DNA of 64,000 nt from Acanthacorydalis orientalis. Its lineage: Eukaryota > Arthropoda > Insecta > Megaloptera > Corydalidae. Below are positions 1-11,386 of this stretch, one piece after another. The notes beneath the pieces were generated by a model that saw only the letters and a list, made by a program, of their open reading frames with translations, had not been told where the DNA came from and made no database searches. A program made the position numbers and the translations under genes. The stretch's first letter is position 1. Each line of letters begins with the position of its first letter. Location of the stretch: NCBI GenBank assembly GCA_034766995.1, contig CM068316.1:21364090-21428089 (forward strand). Direction: 5' to 3'.

Positions 1-386
1 GAACACCCGATTTGCCTGATTCATGAGCTCCGCTTATCATGCATGTATATAGTGTTTCAATTTAATGCGTACTTATTTTAATGAATAAAATAAATAAATG
101 AATCAATAATCATTTAATATTCTATTTTACTCATTAAAAAAAATAATGAAGTATTGCAAATAAATACTTTATTAAACTACAAATAAAAATTTAATAAATA
201 ATAACAAAAGAATACAATAAATTTTATCCTATTAATTCAAAAAAAGTGATTACTATAAATTTCGAATGAACTTAAACTAAATTCAAAATAAAATAATAGA
301 AAATATTTCTGACTTATTGTTTATGTAAAAAAGAAAACATAAAATTATTGTAATTATAGCAAAAGGGAAAATTATTTTTTAAAATA
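1..386. other. AT-rich stretch, no feature recognised
   Basis: No convincing ORF, splice signal or repeat end was seen. It is simple A/T-rich sequence up to the mariner end at 387. Confidence 0.5.
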
Positions 387-881
387 TTAGGTTGGTACGA
401 AAATAATTGCAGTTTACAACTTTAAAATTCATATACATGTTTTAATTTAAGATGTATTAAGTGATCCAGAACTGTTGGATGACTAACGTCTTACTATTGT
501 ACAAGCTCTCGAATTGCTGTACGTGGTTCTGATTCAACTGACGCCTTCAGCTAGTCATTATAAATTGAAGAAAAACGCCTGCGACCTTCTTCATCTTCAA
601 GGCTCTCGTCTCCGGCACAAAATTTCTAGAACCACTTTTGTACCATCTGGAACCACCATTGTACGTTATTTAACAGCACCCACACCAAAAACATCGTTTA
701 GTTTACGAGCAGTTTCTGCTGCTCTACCACCCCTTTTGAACTCATACAGAAAAATTGCTCCCGTTTGGTTCTTTTTCATTTTTAATTCAGTAGCCCAATT
801 TGAAGCAAAATTAATAATAAAAAATCGATGTTACAAAATACAGACTGAAAAATGCACTCTAAAATTATATTAACATGAAAA
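387..881 (-). mobile_element. HTH-only mariner derivative, copy A
   Basis: A mariner end (TTAGGTTGG followed by AAAATAATTGCAGTTT) sits at 387. The minus strand from about 780 down to 480 reads as the transposase N-terminal region: a start near a KKNQ stretch, then LYEFKRGGRAAETARKLND, the ELEDEEGRRR linker and LVESEPRT, i.e. the paired helix-turn-helix DNA-binding domain. The catalytic region is absent; the HTH segment runs almost straight into the 3' end. The 5' terminal repeat is missing, since similarity to the other copies stops near 881. The frame is broken by stops. The open frame seen on the plus strand at 514-873 is only the antisense of this element. Confidence 0.85.
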
Positions 882-977
882 CGTAGAACTACGTCTAGGG
901 CTTCATAGTAAATTAAAGTCATGAGTATTGTAGTATGTATAAATATAAATACATACATATATATATATATATACACA

Positions 978-1809
978 CACTGGACTCCCGTATAACGCGC
1001 TCCCTTATAATGCGAATTCGTATAACGCGACGAAAAATTTTTGACTAGTACTCATACAACGCGATAAACAGTCTCGTATAACGCGTAAGATAAATTTAAC
1101 GTTTTCACAGTAGTTTCTGATGTTTTGTTTAGAAACTCGAAAATATACACTTACCTGTTGTTTTTATATGAACGGTTAAGCAGACAGTTTAAAAAAAGTA
1201 ACAGTTTATTAAAAATAATAATAATACATATACACATTTAAAGATATAAGAGAAAAATAATTTTATTCAAGTTTTAATTAAAATAAAAGTATTTCATTAT
1301 TTCACATTTATTCACTATCGGAAGTATCAACAAATAAGTTCCAGCGACGCCGTCTTGTTAATATCGGTTGTACAGATTCGTCGCTTGAATAGTCAATAGT
1401 TTCGTCTTTATTGTTATCGTTATTTAAAAACAATTCTTTCTCCAGATCATTTTTAGATTGAAAATATGGGGATAGACAATCATTAAATTTTATTTTAAAT
1501 TCCATAAAGCGCTCTATTGACGGATCAATTTTCATAAAATGTGTTTCTAGCGTTTTGGCTATTTGTAACCCTTTATTTATATCTTCTAAACTCAGAGGTT
1601 GCTCTGGTTCATTAAAAGTCTGGAATGAGTTTTCCTCATCATTACTAGAATGAGAACGATCTGCTAATTCTATTAATTCAGTTTCATCAATATCTTGATA
1701 AGAGTTACAATTTAGAGAAATGTTTGAACTTGCTCCGATAATGTATGACACCCGTATAACGAGATTTTCTACTAAGTGGAACGTATCCCCCGCGTTGTAC
1801 GGGAGTCTA

Positions 1810-1812
<3 letters not shown>
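978..1812 (-). mobile_element. Tigger/pogo-type DNA transposon, internally deleted
   Basis: Terminal inverted repeats match closely: the left end reads CACTGGACTCCCGTATAACG and the right end, reverse-complemented, reads CAGTAGACTCCCGTACAACG. These are typical pogo/Tigger ends. The left subterminal zone carries four or five copies of a CGTATAACGCG-like word (about 988-1086), plausible transposase binding sites. Only the C-terminal part of a transposase remains inside (1308-1751). At about 835 bp the element is far shorter than an autonomous Tigger. The right end directly abuts a (TA)n tract, which fits a TA target site. Confidence 0.88.
1308..1751 (-). pseudogene. Tigger transposase C-terminal fragment
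   Basis: A 147-residue open frame. Residues about 50-97 contain LSLEDINKGLQIAK, THFMKIDPSIERFMEFK and a CLSPYF stretch, which resemble the C-terminal tail of Tigger/jerky-type pogo transposases that follows the DDE domain. The centromere-protein-B-like HTH and the DDE catalytic core are missing, so it cannot act as a transposase. The remainder is acidic and ends in a basic RRRRW cluster. The Met at 1751 lies only about 60 bp inside the right end, so this is a 5'-deleted relic whose open frame has survived, not a gene start under selection. Assignment to pogo is supported by the ends as well as by the protein. Confidence 0.8.

Positions 1813-1859
<47 letters not shown>
1813..1859. repeat. (TA)n microsatellite
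   Basis: Begins at the outer edge of the Tigger end and finishes in a short TATG/TGTA-type tail. Confidence 0.95.
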
Positions 1860-1871
<12 letters not shown>

Positions 1872-1944
1872 TTAATTAAATTTTTGAATGGAATATATTT
1901 TTGCTATCCCAATTTTTACACAAAAAAGTATTTTATTTTATTTT

Positions 1945-1947
<3 letters not shown>

Positions 1948-2001
<54 letters not shown>

Positions 2002-2003
2002 TA
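1948..2003. repeat. (TA)n microsatellite
   Basis: About 25 TA units with one ACATATATATG interruption at the right edge. Confidence 0.95.
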
Positions 2004-2077
2004 TGTGTGAGTGAATTGTTAAATAGAAAATATTTTGATATTATTACAATTTTTAGACACATAACTTTTTATTGTTT

Positions 2078-2080
<3 letters not shown>

Positions 2081-2133
<53 letters not shown>
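2081..2133. repeat. (TA)n microsatellite
   Basis: About 26 TA units; third tract within 330 bp. Confidence 0.95.
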
Positions 2134-2138
<5 letters not shown>

Positions 2139-2955
2139 ATATGCGAAAAGGAAAATATTATTCTTAAATCTGACAGCATAATATGCCTCTACGAAGACAT
2201 GTTTATTTAACAAGAGAGTGATATGATTAAAATCTTGACATTTCAAACTTTTATTAAAATATATTTAATGTTTCGTTAATTACATTTTGACAATGACAGT
2301 TTAAAATGTTTTTTGTACTCAATTAATCATTTTTTTATTTATCGTAATAAAAATATAACTTAATACTCTTCCATTTTATTTTCAAAAAATTGTATTTACA
2401 GTTTTAAAGAGTGAAATAATTGCATCTAGTATACATTCCGATTTTGTACATCGTGTAACTTAGATAATACAAATACAAATCATTCAAAAGTGTTATTATT
2501 ACTTTATGACAAAATAGAAGTAGAAATTCAATAGGTGCATGTCATCCAATATATACTTAAATTTATTATTTTCTTAAAAAGTGTATTTTATCGTGTATAT
2601 TTTACAAGCATACACAATACTTCCATTTATCTTACAATAAATTGACATACTATACTCCAATTATTCTTTTTTCGGTTTTTATGGTGATTCTAAAAAAGTC
2701 GAACCAGTTAAGCATCTTTATTATAAATTTTAAAATAAAAATGTACATTTTATAGCATTGTTTTTATTACAAAAATATAGATATCTTATTATTTCTGGAT
2801 ATGACAAAATAAAATGACTGTATTTCTTTTAAACACAATTAAATTAAAATATACTTGTATACACATATCCATTTATTGTAATTTTAAAGTTATAAACAAT
2901 GGAAATTTGTAGACATAGTTACTGCAATTATTACAAACAAAATTATGTACTTATA

Positions 2956-3029
<74 letters not shown>

Positions 3030-3340
3030 TCAAATTGTTTTGATATATTTAAAATCACTGTGAAACGACATCTGATAGTATTTGCTGCGTACACTTGATT
3101 TTTTCTATATCTTTTTTATAAAATAACATGTAATTAAATATTTTTACAACGATATTTAAATATATATTGTCGTATTTCAATGTGTCTTGTATATTAAAAC
3201 TAGACAACAAACTGCATAACTTACAGATACGTTTTTATTTTTTTGATAATAAAAACACAATTGCAATTTAGTACTTAGATTTATGAATGAAAAACGAACC
3301 AATTTCTATGGGTTTTTAAACGTGATAGAAGGTTTACCTC
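2134..3340. other. AT-rich stretch with one (TA)n tract
   Basis: No gene or transposon end recognised. It contains a (TA)n tract of about 34 units at 2959-3026. Confidence 0.5.
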
Positions 3341-3352
3341 TCATAATAATAT

Positions 3353-3356
3353 ATAC

Positions 3357-3411
<55 letters not shown>
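3353..3411. repeat. (TA)n microsatellite
   Basis: ACATATACATA-type prefix followed by pure TA. Its right edge joins a half copy of the fold-back repeat found at 3613-3812. Confidence 0.95.
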
Positions 3412-3413
<2 letters not shown>

Positions 3414-3482
3414 GATTCAATTGAGGCTTCCATATAAAAGTACTAAGAAAATCGAAAAGATTAAAAAAATCATGTTAAAATA
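3412..3482 (+). repeat. Half copy of fold-back MITE family
   Basis: Begins ATGATTCAATTGAGGCTTCC and continues AAGTACTAAGAAAATCGAAAAG, matching one arm of the element at 3613-3812. Only one arm is present, and it starts at the edge of the (TA)n tract. Confidence 0.65.
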
Positions 3483-3612
3483 GAAATAGCAAAATAAAAA
3501 AAAATCACAATTAATTCCTTTGCTCGATGAATTATGCCACACATTCTTTAATAATACATTATTTCACTGAAAAATAGTTATTATAAATTAATTTTCTGAT
3601 AATTTTTTTACA

Positions 3613-3812
3613 TATATAGACGATTCAATAAGTTTTCATATGAAAGTATTAAAAATTAAAAAAATAATGTTATTTTTTATTTAGTATTTTAGTTCAATTC
3701 AATACTAAAATGCAATTTAACTAAAATAGTAAATAAAAAATAATATAATTTATAATCTTTTCAATTTTTTTAATTCTTTCATGTGGAAACCTAAATTGAA
3801 TCACCCCTATAT
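3613..3812. mobile_element. Fold-back (hairpin) MITE, about 200 bp
   Basis: The two halves are inverted copies. The left reads GATTCAATAAGTTTTCATAT then GAAAGTATTAAAAA; the right, reverse-complemented, reads GATTCAATTTAGGTTTCCAC then ATGAAAGAATTAAAAA. The match continues inward through TTATTTTTTATTTAGTATTT to a short loop near 3705. There is no coding capacity. Related pieces occur at 3412-3482 and 45335-45476, so this is a dispersed family and not a chance palindrome. Confidence 0.75.
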
Positions 3813-4222
3813 ATATATATACATGTATATATACCAAAATTGTAAATAGAGAGCAGTTTACTTTTTCGGTACAAAGCTGATTGTGAAAATCACTTCCAAT
3901 AGTTCTTATACTATTTATTAGCAAACTTCGAATAAACAGTTAATAAATCCCATGGAAAACTATTAAAAATTGAGTTTTAGCATTAAAAATTGAGATCAGA
4001 AATTTCAGTAGATACTCAGCTCACGACAAAAGTCTATGTAAAATTTCATTAGGTATTTATAGAAGTCTAAAAGGGAAATCAATTATATTTATAAGTAAAT
4101 TAAGTTGACTCTCCATTGCTTTAACATTATGCTTTGTAACCCACTTTACATATACAGTACAATGAAGTTTCCAAAAAAAAATTTTGAACATCGAATCTAA
4201 ATTGCTTATAGCTTTTATAGTA
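3813..4222. other. AT-rich stretch, no feature recognised
   Basis: Holds a short (TA)n at about 3813-3835. Nothing else was identified. Confidence 0.4.
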
Positions 4223-4688
4223 AGGTGCACATCATCAGTTAAAACTGACAGTCAAAAACGGACGATTTTCTGGACTGTCGCTTAAGAGTGCACATCATAA
4301 TTTAAAGACTGTCCCATAATGCTCTGTTGATTTTATAACAATCAATAAAGTCTATTAATATGAATTTTTTACTTTCCGTTTTTCATTTTTCACGCATGAA
4401 CATAAAAATACACTTTCTTTTTTAAAATTTTAATATGAAAAACTAAGAAAATTGTTTTTTACTTCGACCTTTCTTGTTAAAATCACGCTACATGATAAAT
4501 GATGACTGACAGTAATTATGCTCATATTATTAGTTACAAACTGACAGTTTCAATGTAAATGACAGTCCACATTCAAAATTTTTGAATTGCTTCACTCGGA
4601 CTGATAGTGAGTCATTTCGATGCATACATTATCATTTTGACTGTCGTTCACCCTCTGACTGTTGGTTTTAATTGATGATGTGTACCCT
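4223..4688. mobile_element. MITE with about 30-bp terminal inverted repeats
   Basis: Left end: AGGTGCACATCATCAGTTAA, then AACTGACAGTC. Right end reverse-complemented: AGGGTACACATCATCAATTA, then AAACCAACAGTC. About 26 of 31 positions agree. Inside, the word CTGACAGT/GACTGTC recurs about eight times on both strands near both ends, and GTGCACATCAT itself recurs near 4291, as expected for transposase binding repeats. There is no ORF. The target duplication is unclear: TTATAG occurs just outside both ends but one base out of register, so I do not assign a superfamily. Confidence 0.78.
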
Positions 4689-4799
4689 ACTTATAGTTGA
4701 TATTTCGGTTAATAATTATAATATGTTTTTGTCACGAAGAAAAGAAACCATAACTATAAACTACGCATTGTTTCGCAGGATATGTGTGTATACATACAT

Positions 4800-4804
<5 letters not shown>

Positions 4805-4872
<68 letters not shown>
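4805..4872. repeat. (TACA)n/(TA)n compound microsatellite
   Basis: TACATACA units at the left, then about 25 TA units. Confidence 0.95.
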
Positions 4873-4875
<3 letters not shown>

Positions 4876-5328
4876 GAAAGAGCCGAAGAACTTATTTAAC
4901 AACAATTATAATTCTTTTTGTGAAAGAAGATACGACTTCCAAGTAATATTTATTTACACTATAACAGTTTATATCACTTTTCCTCGACTTTAATAATAAA
5001 CGGAATAGTACTACAGTTGATTACACCATTTACGTCGAGTGTTATTTATAACTAATGCAAGCCTATGGTGCTGTATACCTTAATAGTTATTGTTCATTTC
5101 GACATCGTAAAATTTCTATACCATTGGCTATATCAGTTTATTCTTTGTCTTAAAATCGCCTTTACTACATAGTTTATAGTTTATTCATTATATAATAGGT
5201 CTATACCATAAAATTAGACGAAGATCACGATATAATAATTTTATATATAGATAATATTACATGGGTCATGTAAGTAGATAAAAGTATTTTATCGACTTAA
5301 TAAACAGTAATATGTTGACAAAAATGAT

Positions 5329-5375
<47 letters not shown>
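4873..5375. other. AT-rich stretch with (TA)n at its right edge
   Basis: No gene or repeat boundary recognised. A (TA)n tract lies at about 5332-5371. Confidence 0.45.
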
Positions 5376-5376
<1 letters not shown>

Positions 5377-5439
5377 CATACGGACTGCATCAATGGAGCG
5401 GGAAATTTTAAATGCAGTCTTACTCACTTCCCGATGAAG

Positions 5440-5870
5440 TGAGAGGGTAAAATTAAATGATACTTTGTTAGTTACTCATGACCGTTCAGTAAACATAGTA
5501 GAGTGGTCCGATGCAAATCTAGCTTTCGGTTTGAAATCATTTTACAAAAGTGACGATTCTGTTACAACTGTACAACGGCTATTACGTAATTATTAAAACA
5601 TACTGCGTCATGGGCAGATATCGACCGCTCATGCCATCAACTTGTGAATTCGGAAGATTGCGGAAATTGGTTCTACCTTAAATATGAAGCACCAAGGGTC
5701 GAGAAAAATAGTAATAACACCAGAAAACATTGACCGTGCTACAGTTGCTGTACCGTATAGCCACGACCAGCCCTATGACACAACGGCCAAACTCTCGGCA
5801 GATTTGTGTTCCCGTGGCGCTATTGCAGTGTTGAATGTTTCACTATATAGTACTCATGCTATATGAATAT
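5440..5870 (+). pseudogene. IS630/Tc1-type transposase N-terminal remnant
   Basis: The open frame at 5684-5866 (60 aa) carries KHQGSRKIVITPENIDRATV. A nearby frame just upstream gives SFYKSDDSVTTVQRLLRNY and IRKIAEIGSTLN. Together these resemble the N-terminal HTH domain of an insect IS630/Tc1-related transposase family (pattern: TQRLLR, then ETGSTLN, then PENIERA). Frames are broken by shifts and stops, and the conserved PRRSVRKHA-like segment is replaced. The catalytic part was not found downstream; 5937-6223 is unassigned. The same family is represented at 16620-17290 and 50900-51930. Confidence 0.6.
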
Positions 5871-7388
5871 ATATTATACTCAAGGAGGATATAAGAAGGA
5901 GACCGAACTCCCCCGATTGCCTATTGTAGTCAATTTATGAAACTCGGAAATCGAATGGCGGCGCTAGTAGTAAAATTAAGGGACTACTGCGCGAAGAGCG
6001 ATGCGCACAATGTCATTGTGAATGTTGGTGTGATGTGTATGTGCTTCGGACTATACAACCATATCAATGCAATCTGGATACCATGTTTTTCTATGCGTCG
6101 TGCATTCCGCGCAAAAGTCACCGACTGAAACACGAACAACCATTTTTGGCTGCACACCAATATCATAAATTAAATGGTTCCGGCAAGAAAGAGCAAGAAG
6201 TCATATTACTAGAGTGTCCATAGCTGCCGTAATAACTCTCTTCCTAAACCATATTATTTTTTAAAAAAATGAAATATTTTTTGGTGAAGAAATTCGCCAG
6301 ACTTGACAGGGTGTTGTTATTTTCCTTTGGGTTATCTAAGCAGCAAAACAAAATTTTCTCTTTCCTCTGGCGTACCTGTACATAATGTTAAAAAATGAAA
6401 ATTTAAAACAAACGAAAAGATATATTGAAAAACTTGATGAGATTTTTTACTTGGATCAACTTAAGAAATAATTAGTTTTATAGTTTTTAATTTATAATTT
6501 TACTTTTCGAACATAATTAATATTATGAAAACTATGGTCTGGTTGGTTCATTGGTTACTAGGATTTTAAGGCGCTTCGACAGATAAGATTATTTACGCCT
6601 AAACACAAATATAATTTAAAAACACACCCCGTTTGTGCACTCGCGTTCGAATTATCCATTAATTCAAACGAAAAATTATGAGTGTCAAACATTATAAAAA
6701 GGTCCATTAAGAGCAATATTACTCTCAGAGAGAGATGAAAAATACATATAAAAGAACTAGACTGCTTAAATACCTAATCTTGATTGGACAACACATATAA
6801 ATATGATAAAGAGATAAAACTCTTGAAGACAATATAAAAACATTTAAAATACTATAATCTAATATTATGATTATTAGAATAAAATCATTTAAAATGCTGT
6901 GATATAATATTAGGATTCACAGGATTTTTCGTGAAAAACACGTTATAATAAGTCTGATGGCTTCACATGTATGTCGGACACATGTTAAAGTATCGAGATT
7001 GGAGCACTAAATCATATTAAAAAATACAGTGTCCTTTACGAAAGTCAATAATCAGCATCATAGTGGTCGCCTAGAATTGTGGATATATCCCCCAACAAAC
7101 TCAGGCGATTTCTAATTCTCGCATAATGATTAGATTGTGTTAAAATCTATTTCCTGATGTTAGTTTCTAATTTCAATATTATATTTAAATAATTAAATTT
7201 TTCCAAAAATATATCTTTGTTTCTGTGTTTTAAAACTACTTCCAACATCTATGTTTATTATTATTGCCAGTTATTAAACATTGAAACGCAAAGAACTATG
7301 TAAATTGACATTCTCTTATTAGTTCACCTGTCTATAATATAGACTTGAATTTTTATTACGTTCTATACATAGAATTTATTATATTTTA
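5871..7388. other. Unassigned sequence
   Basis: 5937-6230 is less AT-rich than its surroundings and holds two overlapping 60-residue frames on opposite strands, but none shows a recognisable domain. It may be further decayed transposon. 6240-7388 shows nothing I can name. Confidence 0.4.
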
Positions 7389-7893
7389 ATGAAAGTGTAA
7401 TTTCATTGTGTTCATGTTAATATCATTTAAAATTTATTTTTTAGTCTGTATTTCGATAATATCTACTTTGGTATTGTTATTAATTTTACTTCAATTTGGG
7501 TTACTGAATTAAAAAAGAAAGGCAGCAAATAAGCAGCAATTTTTGTATGAATTCGAAACGGATGGTAAAGCAACTGAAACTGTTCGTAAACTAAACGATA
7601 TTTTTGGTGTGTGTACTGTTAATGAATGTACGGTGCAATGGTGTTCTCAAAAATTTCATGCTGGGGATGGGAGCCTTGAAGATGAAGAAAGTCGCGAGCG
7701 TCCTTCTTCAGATCATAACGAACAATTGAAGGCTTTAGTTGAATCAGAACCACGCACAATACGAAAGCTTTCACAAAAGTTAGGTGTTAGTCATCACACA
7801 GTTGTTGACCACTTAAAACAGGTAGGAAAATCAAAAAAAAATTTATATGAATTTGAAATTAGTAAACCTCAATTATTTTTCTACCAACCTACC
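7389..7893 (+). mobile_element. HTH-only mariner derivative, copy B
   Basis: Starts in the mariner 5' untranslated region (GTTCATGTTAATATCATTT) and ends with the 3' terminal repeat TTTTTCTACCAACCTA near 7892. The open frame (from Met 7543, 131 aa with a short read-through tail) shows YEFETDGKATETVRKLND, QWCSQKFHAGDGSLEDEE, LKALVESEPRTIRKLSQKL and HHTVVDHLKQVGKSKK, i.e. the full paired HTH. It then goes straight into NLYEFE and the terminal-repeat translation. No DDD catalytic domain is present. The HTH frame is uninterrupted. The first about 120 bp, including the 5' end repeat, are missing. Confidence 0.85.
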
Positions 7894-8289
7894 TTAAACA
7901 ATATTAGTTTTATATATTCAAATATTTATGTCAAATAATAATTTAAATTTAAATAATATATACAAATGTTTCGAGAAAAATCTTGACGATGAAATTATTA
8001 TAATATTTATGATGTTATAGTAAAATTATAAATATTATATTCGCCAAAAAATTTATGTTTTGATACAAACTAGAAAAATTCAAAATTGTGTTTTTTTTTT
8101 AAAAAAATGAGCTCTCACAAGGAACAGATTCCAAAATAGGTATTCAAAAAAGATCTAGGAAAAATTCATATATCATACACCGTCGATAATACTTCAATAT
8201 TTTTTATTTAAAAATAATAGTCTTAAAAAAAGAGTCATTGTTTCATGTAAACTTTTAGATGAAAATAAGATAATTTTAATGAAATAAAA
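7894..8289. other. AT-rich stretch, no feature recognised
   Basis: No ORF, repeat boundary or splice signal that I could support. Confidence 0.4.
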
Positions 8290-8298
8290 AAACAGTGA

Positions 8299-8640
8299 TT
8301 GGAAAGTAATATCCACTGGTCACATTCTAACTTTGATTCCAGTTCTGACCCACCGGCACCTAATAAATTAGAATACTTAGAGAAAAGATGGGACGTCCTA
8401 CCACACTCACCGTATTCACCTGATCTTACCCCTTCAGATTACCATTTGTTCCAGTTCCTACAGAATTCTCTTAATGGAAAAAATGACTTCCCTGGAATCG
8501 TACTCAAACAACCTGGATCATTTCATCGCCCAGAAAGATACCAAATTCTGGGAGGACGTAATTATGAAACTATGTGAAATATAACGAAAGGTGGTGGATC
8601 AAAATGGCACACATGTATTAAAATAAATATAGGTGCAAAT
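8299..8640 (+). pseudogene. Mariner transposase C-terminal remnant
   Basis: The frame at 8299-8577 reads LEKRWDVLPHSPYSPDLTPS and then DYHLFQFLQNSLNGKNDF, the conserved region holding the third catalytic Asp of mariner transposases. A shifted frame continues with AQKDTKFWEDVIMKLCE and a RWW stretch, equivalent to the usual C-terminal FW.DGI..LPERW segment. No end repeats are recognisable, so only about the last third of a transposase survives. Its residues resemble a mariner lineage distinct from the HTH-only copies. Confidence 0.8.
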
Positions 8641-9821
8641 AAATAAACACTGTCTTTGAATTTCACCTTAAAAATGCTACGAACTTTTGTTCCACTGTAA
8701 TGGATAATTTCTACATTTCAAATCGTATAGATATACATTTAATTTCTTTATAAACACCTTCATTGGCTTAAACAAGACAAACACTGCTTTATTACTTTCT
8801 TAGAAGTTAAGATCCAATGAATTTATACATTCAAAAAGTTTTCTTTAAAGTTAAAATCGAGCAATGAACTCATCATCTTTTAGCAACAGTAATTCGTAAG
8901 TTTTAGCTTGTTCTCATTTAATTATATTAAACCATATAATTTAATTTCTTGTGTCTATAGACATTTCTTAATTACAACCTTGAAAAGGAAAACTTCTAAA
9001 TTAATTTATTTATATTTGTACATTAATGTACGCACGTCAATTACGAAATGCGTGAATCTTTTTATAATCATTTATTGAAATTAAAATTTAAAATTATATC
9101 TAGTTTCATTTATTGTGCCATGATAAACAGAATAAATCTATAAAACAAGTTATATTTTTTATTTAAAGTAAATTTTTCTTCCTGTTCTATAAAAAGGAAT
9201 TACAACTGAATAGATTTGAAAACAACCCTTTATGAAAATCAATCAAATATAAAGTAGCAGTTTATTTATAAACTGTAACCGTTTATCTAACAACAATTAT
9301 TATTTGTTCTCATTCAAAATATTGCTCTAATATGGAGTATTGACGACATACACTAGCAATTTTCACCTGAATTGCTGAATGAATGACTGCGACACGTCAC
9401 TTGAAAACCCCAGTGACCAGGCAAACGCTGTTTCCCATTCGAACTAAATTGAATTATATTATAGCACAACCTACACTGAAGCACATGGCAATTTAGAAAA
9501 CGATTCTGTGATGTTACTGATGTTATTTTTAGATACATGGAATATTGTTTATTTAACTCACCTACTAACCTGAATTTGTAAAAAAGAAATGTTATTATAT
9601 AAAGAAACGTATTTATTTTAAAACCAAAAAAACGTAGTATTTTCTAAAAAAATTCTTAAAAGTAAATTGTTTTATATTGTTGTTATAAAAGTTAAAAATA
9701 GTATATATTTAAAAATATCATTTACTTTATAATTAAAATCATTTAACAATTTCAATTAACACGTGTAAAACTATATTCAGAATTACGGTCATTACTAAAT
9801 ATACAATGTTAAATAGATTTA
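8641..9821. other. AT-rich stretch, no supported gene
   Basis: A 61-codon minus-strand frame at 9353-9538 lies in slightly less AT-rich sequence but shows no known motif. No other candidate was seen. Confidence 0.4.
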
Positions 9822-11098
9822 TTAGGTTGGTGCAAAAATAATTGCAGTTTTTACGTATCCAATATAAAGACGCATATATCAGTAAAAAATATATTTATTA
9901 ATCAAAATAAAGACCATCGGCCTGCTGACATTTTTCCCAACGGGAAACCAGTTTGTTTATTTCTGCAAGATAGAATTACGGAGCCCTGGGATTAATGAAT
10001 TCATCGAAGGCGCTTTAAGCTAACGCTTGATCTTTGGAAACCTTTTCTCGTAGGAAATTATTCAAATGTGTGAAAAAATGATAATCTGTCGAAGACAGGT
10101 CACAAGAATAAGATGAATGGTATATGGTTTTATAACCAAGTTCATTTAATTTTTTAAAAGTCATTTGTGAGACGTGTGGTCGGGCGTTGTCGTGAAGAAG
10201 ATTGATTCTCTTTGATTGACTAATGCTGGCCGAAAGAAAAGATGCAACTTCTGGTGCATTTCTTTAATTTTCTGACAATATTTTTCTACTGTTATTGTTT
10301 CACCAGGATTTAAGAAGTTATAGAGAATGATGGTACTTGATGACCACCATGCAGTGACCATAATCTTTTTTTCATGAAGCTTCGGATTAGGAAACTGTTT
10401 TGGTGCTTCTCCTCGGTCTAGTCACTGTGATGAACGTGTCCGAGTGTTGTATAAAATCCACTTTTCATCATATATGACACTTTGATCAAGAAAGGGATAA
10501 TTTTTGTTACGCAAAAGAAGTGCAGAGCAGCTTCGCATCACCGAATTGCTTGATGTTCGTTTAGTTCACACGGCACCCATTTATCCAGTTTTTTTTATTT
10601 TGGTAATTAAGCTCAAATGTTGAATAACTGTTTAATAATCAACATTGAGTTTTTCTGTCACCGTTCGAGTTGTTTTACATGGGTCCGTTTCAATAATGGT
10701 TCTAAATCATTATTGTTTATAGCTGAAAGATGTCCAAGACCCTCTTCATCCTCAAGGCTTTCGTTTCTATTACGAAATTTTCGGAACCAGTGTTGAGCTG
10801 TACGTTCAATAATTGATTCTTCGCCAAAAATATATTTGATATTTCGAGCAGTTTGTGTTGCTTTTCGTTCCAATTTAAACTCATACAACAAATTTGCTTT
10901 CTATCCATAACTAATTTAAGAGGTTATATCTAACAATACTAAAGAATGAAAACACTAGACATAAACTGAAATCAGTAGTACTAATTTGATTGTTTACAAT
11001 TATGTATCGCATGACTATAACATAAAATAACGATAACTAGAAAAATCGTCGCCAAACTGAAAATGATAAAAACCGCAATTATTTTTACACCAACCTAA
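9822..11098 (-). mobile_element. Full-length-sized mariner, decayed
   Basis: Both ends are present: TTAGGTTGGTGCAAAAATAA at 9822 and, reverse-complemented at 11098, TTAGGTTGGTGTAAAAATAA. TA lies on both sides. At about 1.28 kb it has the normal length of an autonomous mariner. On the minus strand the HTH region is seen at 10658-10891 (LYEFKLERKATQTARN, FRKFRNRNESLEDEEG). A middle piece (10161-10361) shows ILYNFLNPGETITVEKYCQK, and near the left end SSTDYHFF, NKLVSRWEK and a terminal YFD are readable. Many frameshifts and stops interrupt it. The residues look like the cecropia/mellifera side of the mariner family, but subfamily assignment by eye is tentative. Confidence 0.9.
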
Positions 11099-11386
11099 TA
11101 TTATTATTTTTTTGACTTTCGTGAAAAAGAATAAAAACAACTTAGTATTAATTTCGAAAATATTTAAAATTCTTTTTAAAAAGATATGAACTTCAATTTC
11201 AAAAACCCAATTTTCTTTTCTAAAATTCGTAACGTTTACATAATGTTTAAATAGTAGTAAAAAGTAATCGAATCGTAACAATAAATGATCCACTACAACA
11301 AATTCAGATAAATATAAAAATAGTACTGACATTAATATGTTTAACATGTTTAGTGTGTATGAATGAAATTCAATAATTAAATTAAA

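Noticed and set aside
5937..6223. Overlapping short frames as the C-terminal part of the IS630-type transposase
   Set aside because: I could not find the QDGA or SPDLTP-type motifs expected there.
9353..9538. Possible minus-strand exon in less AT-rich sequence, with CAGGTTAGTAGGTGAG nearby
   Set aside because: No protein motif, no matching acceptor, and only 61 codons.
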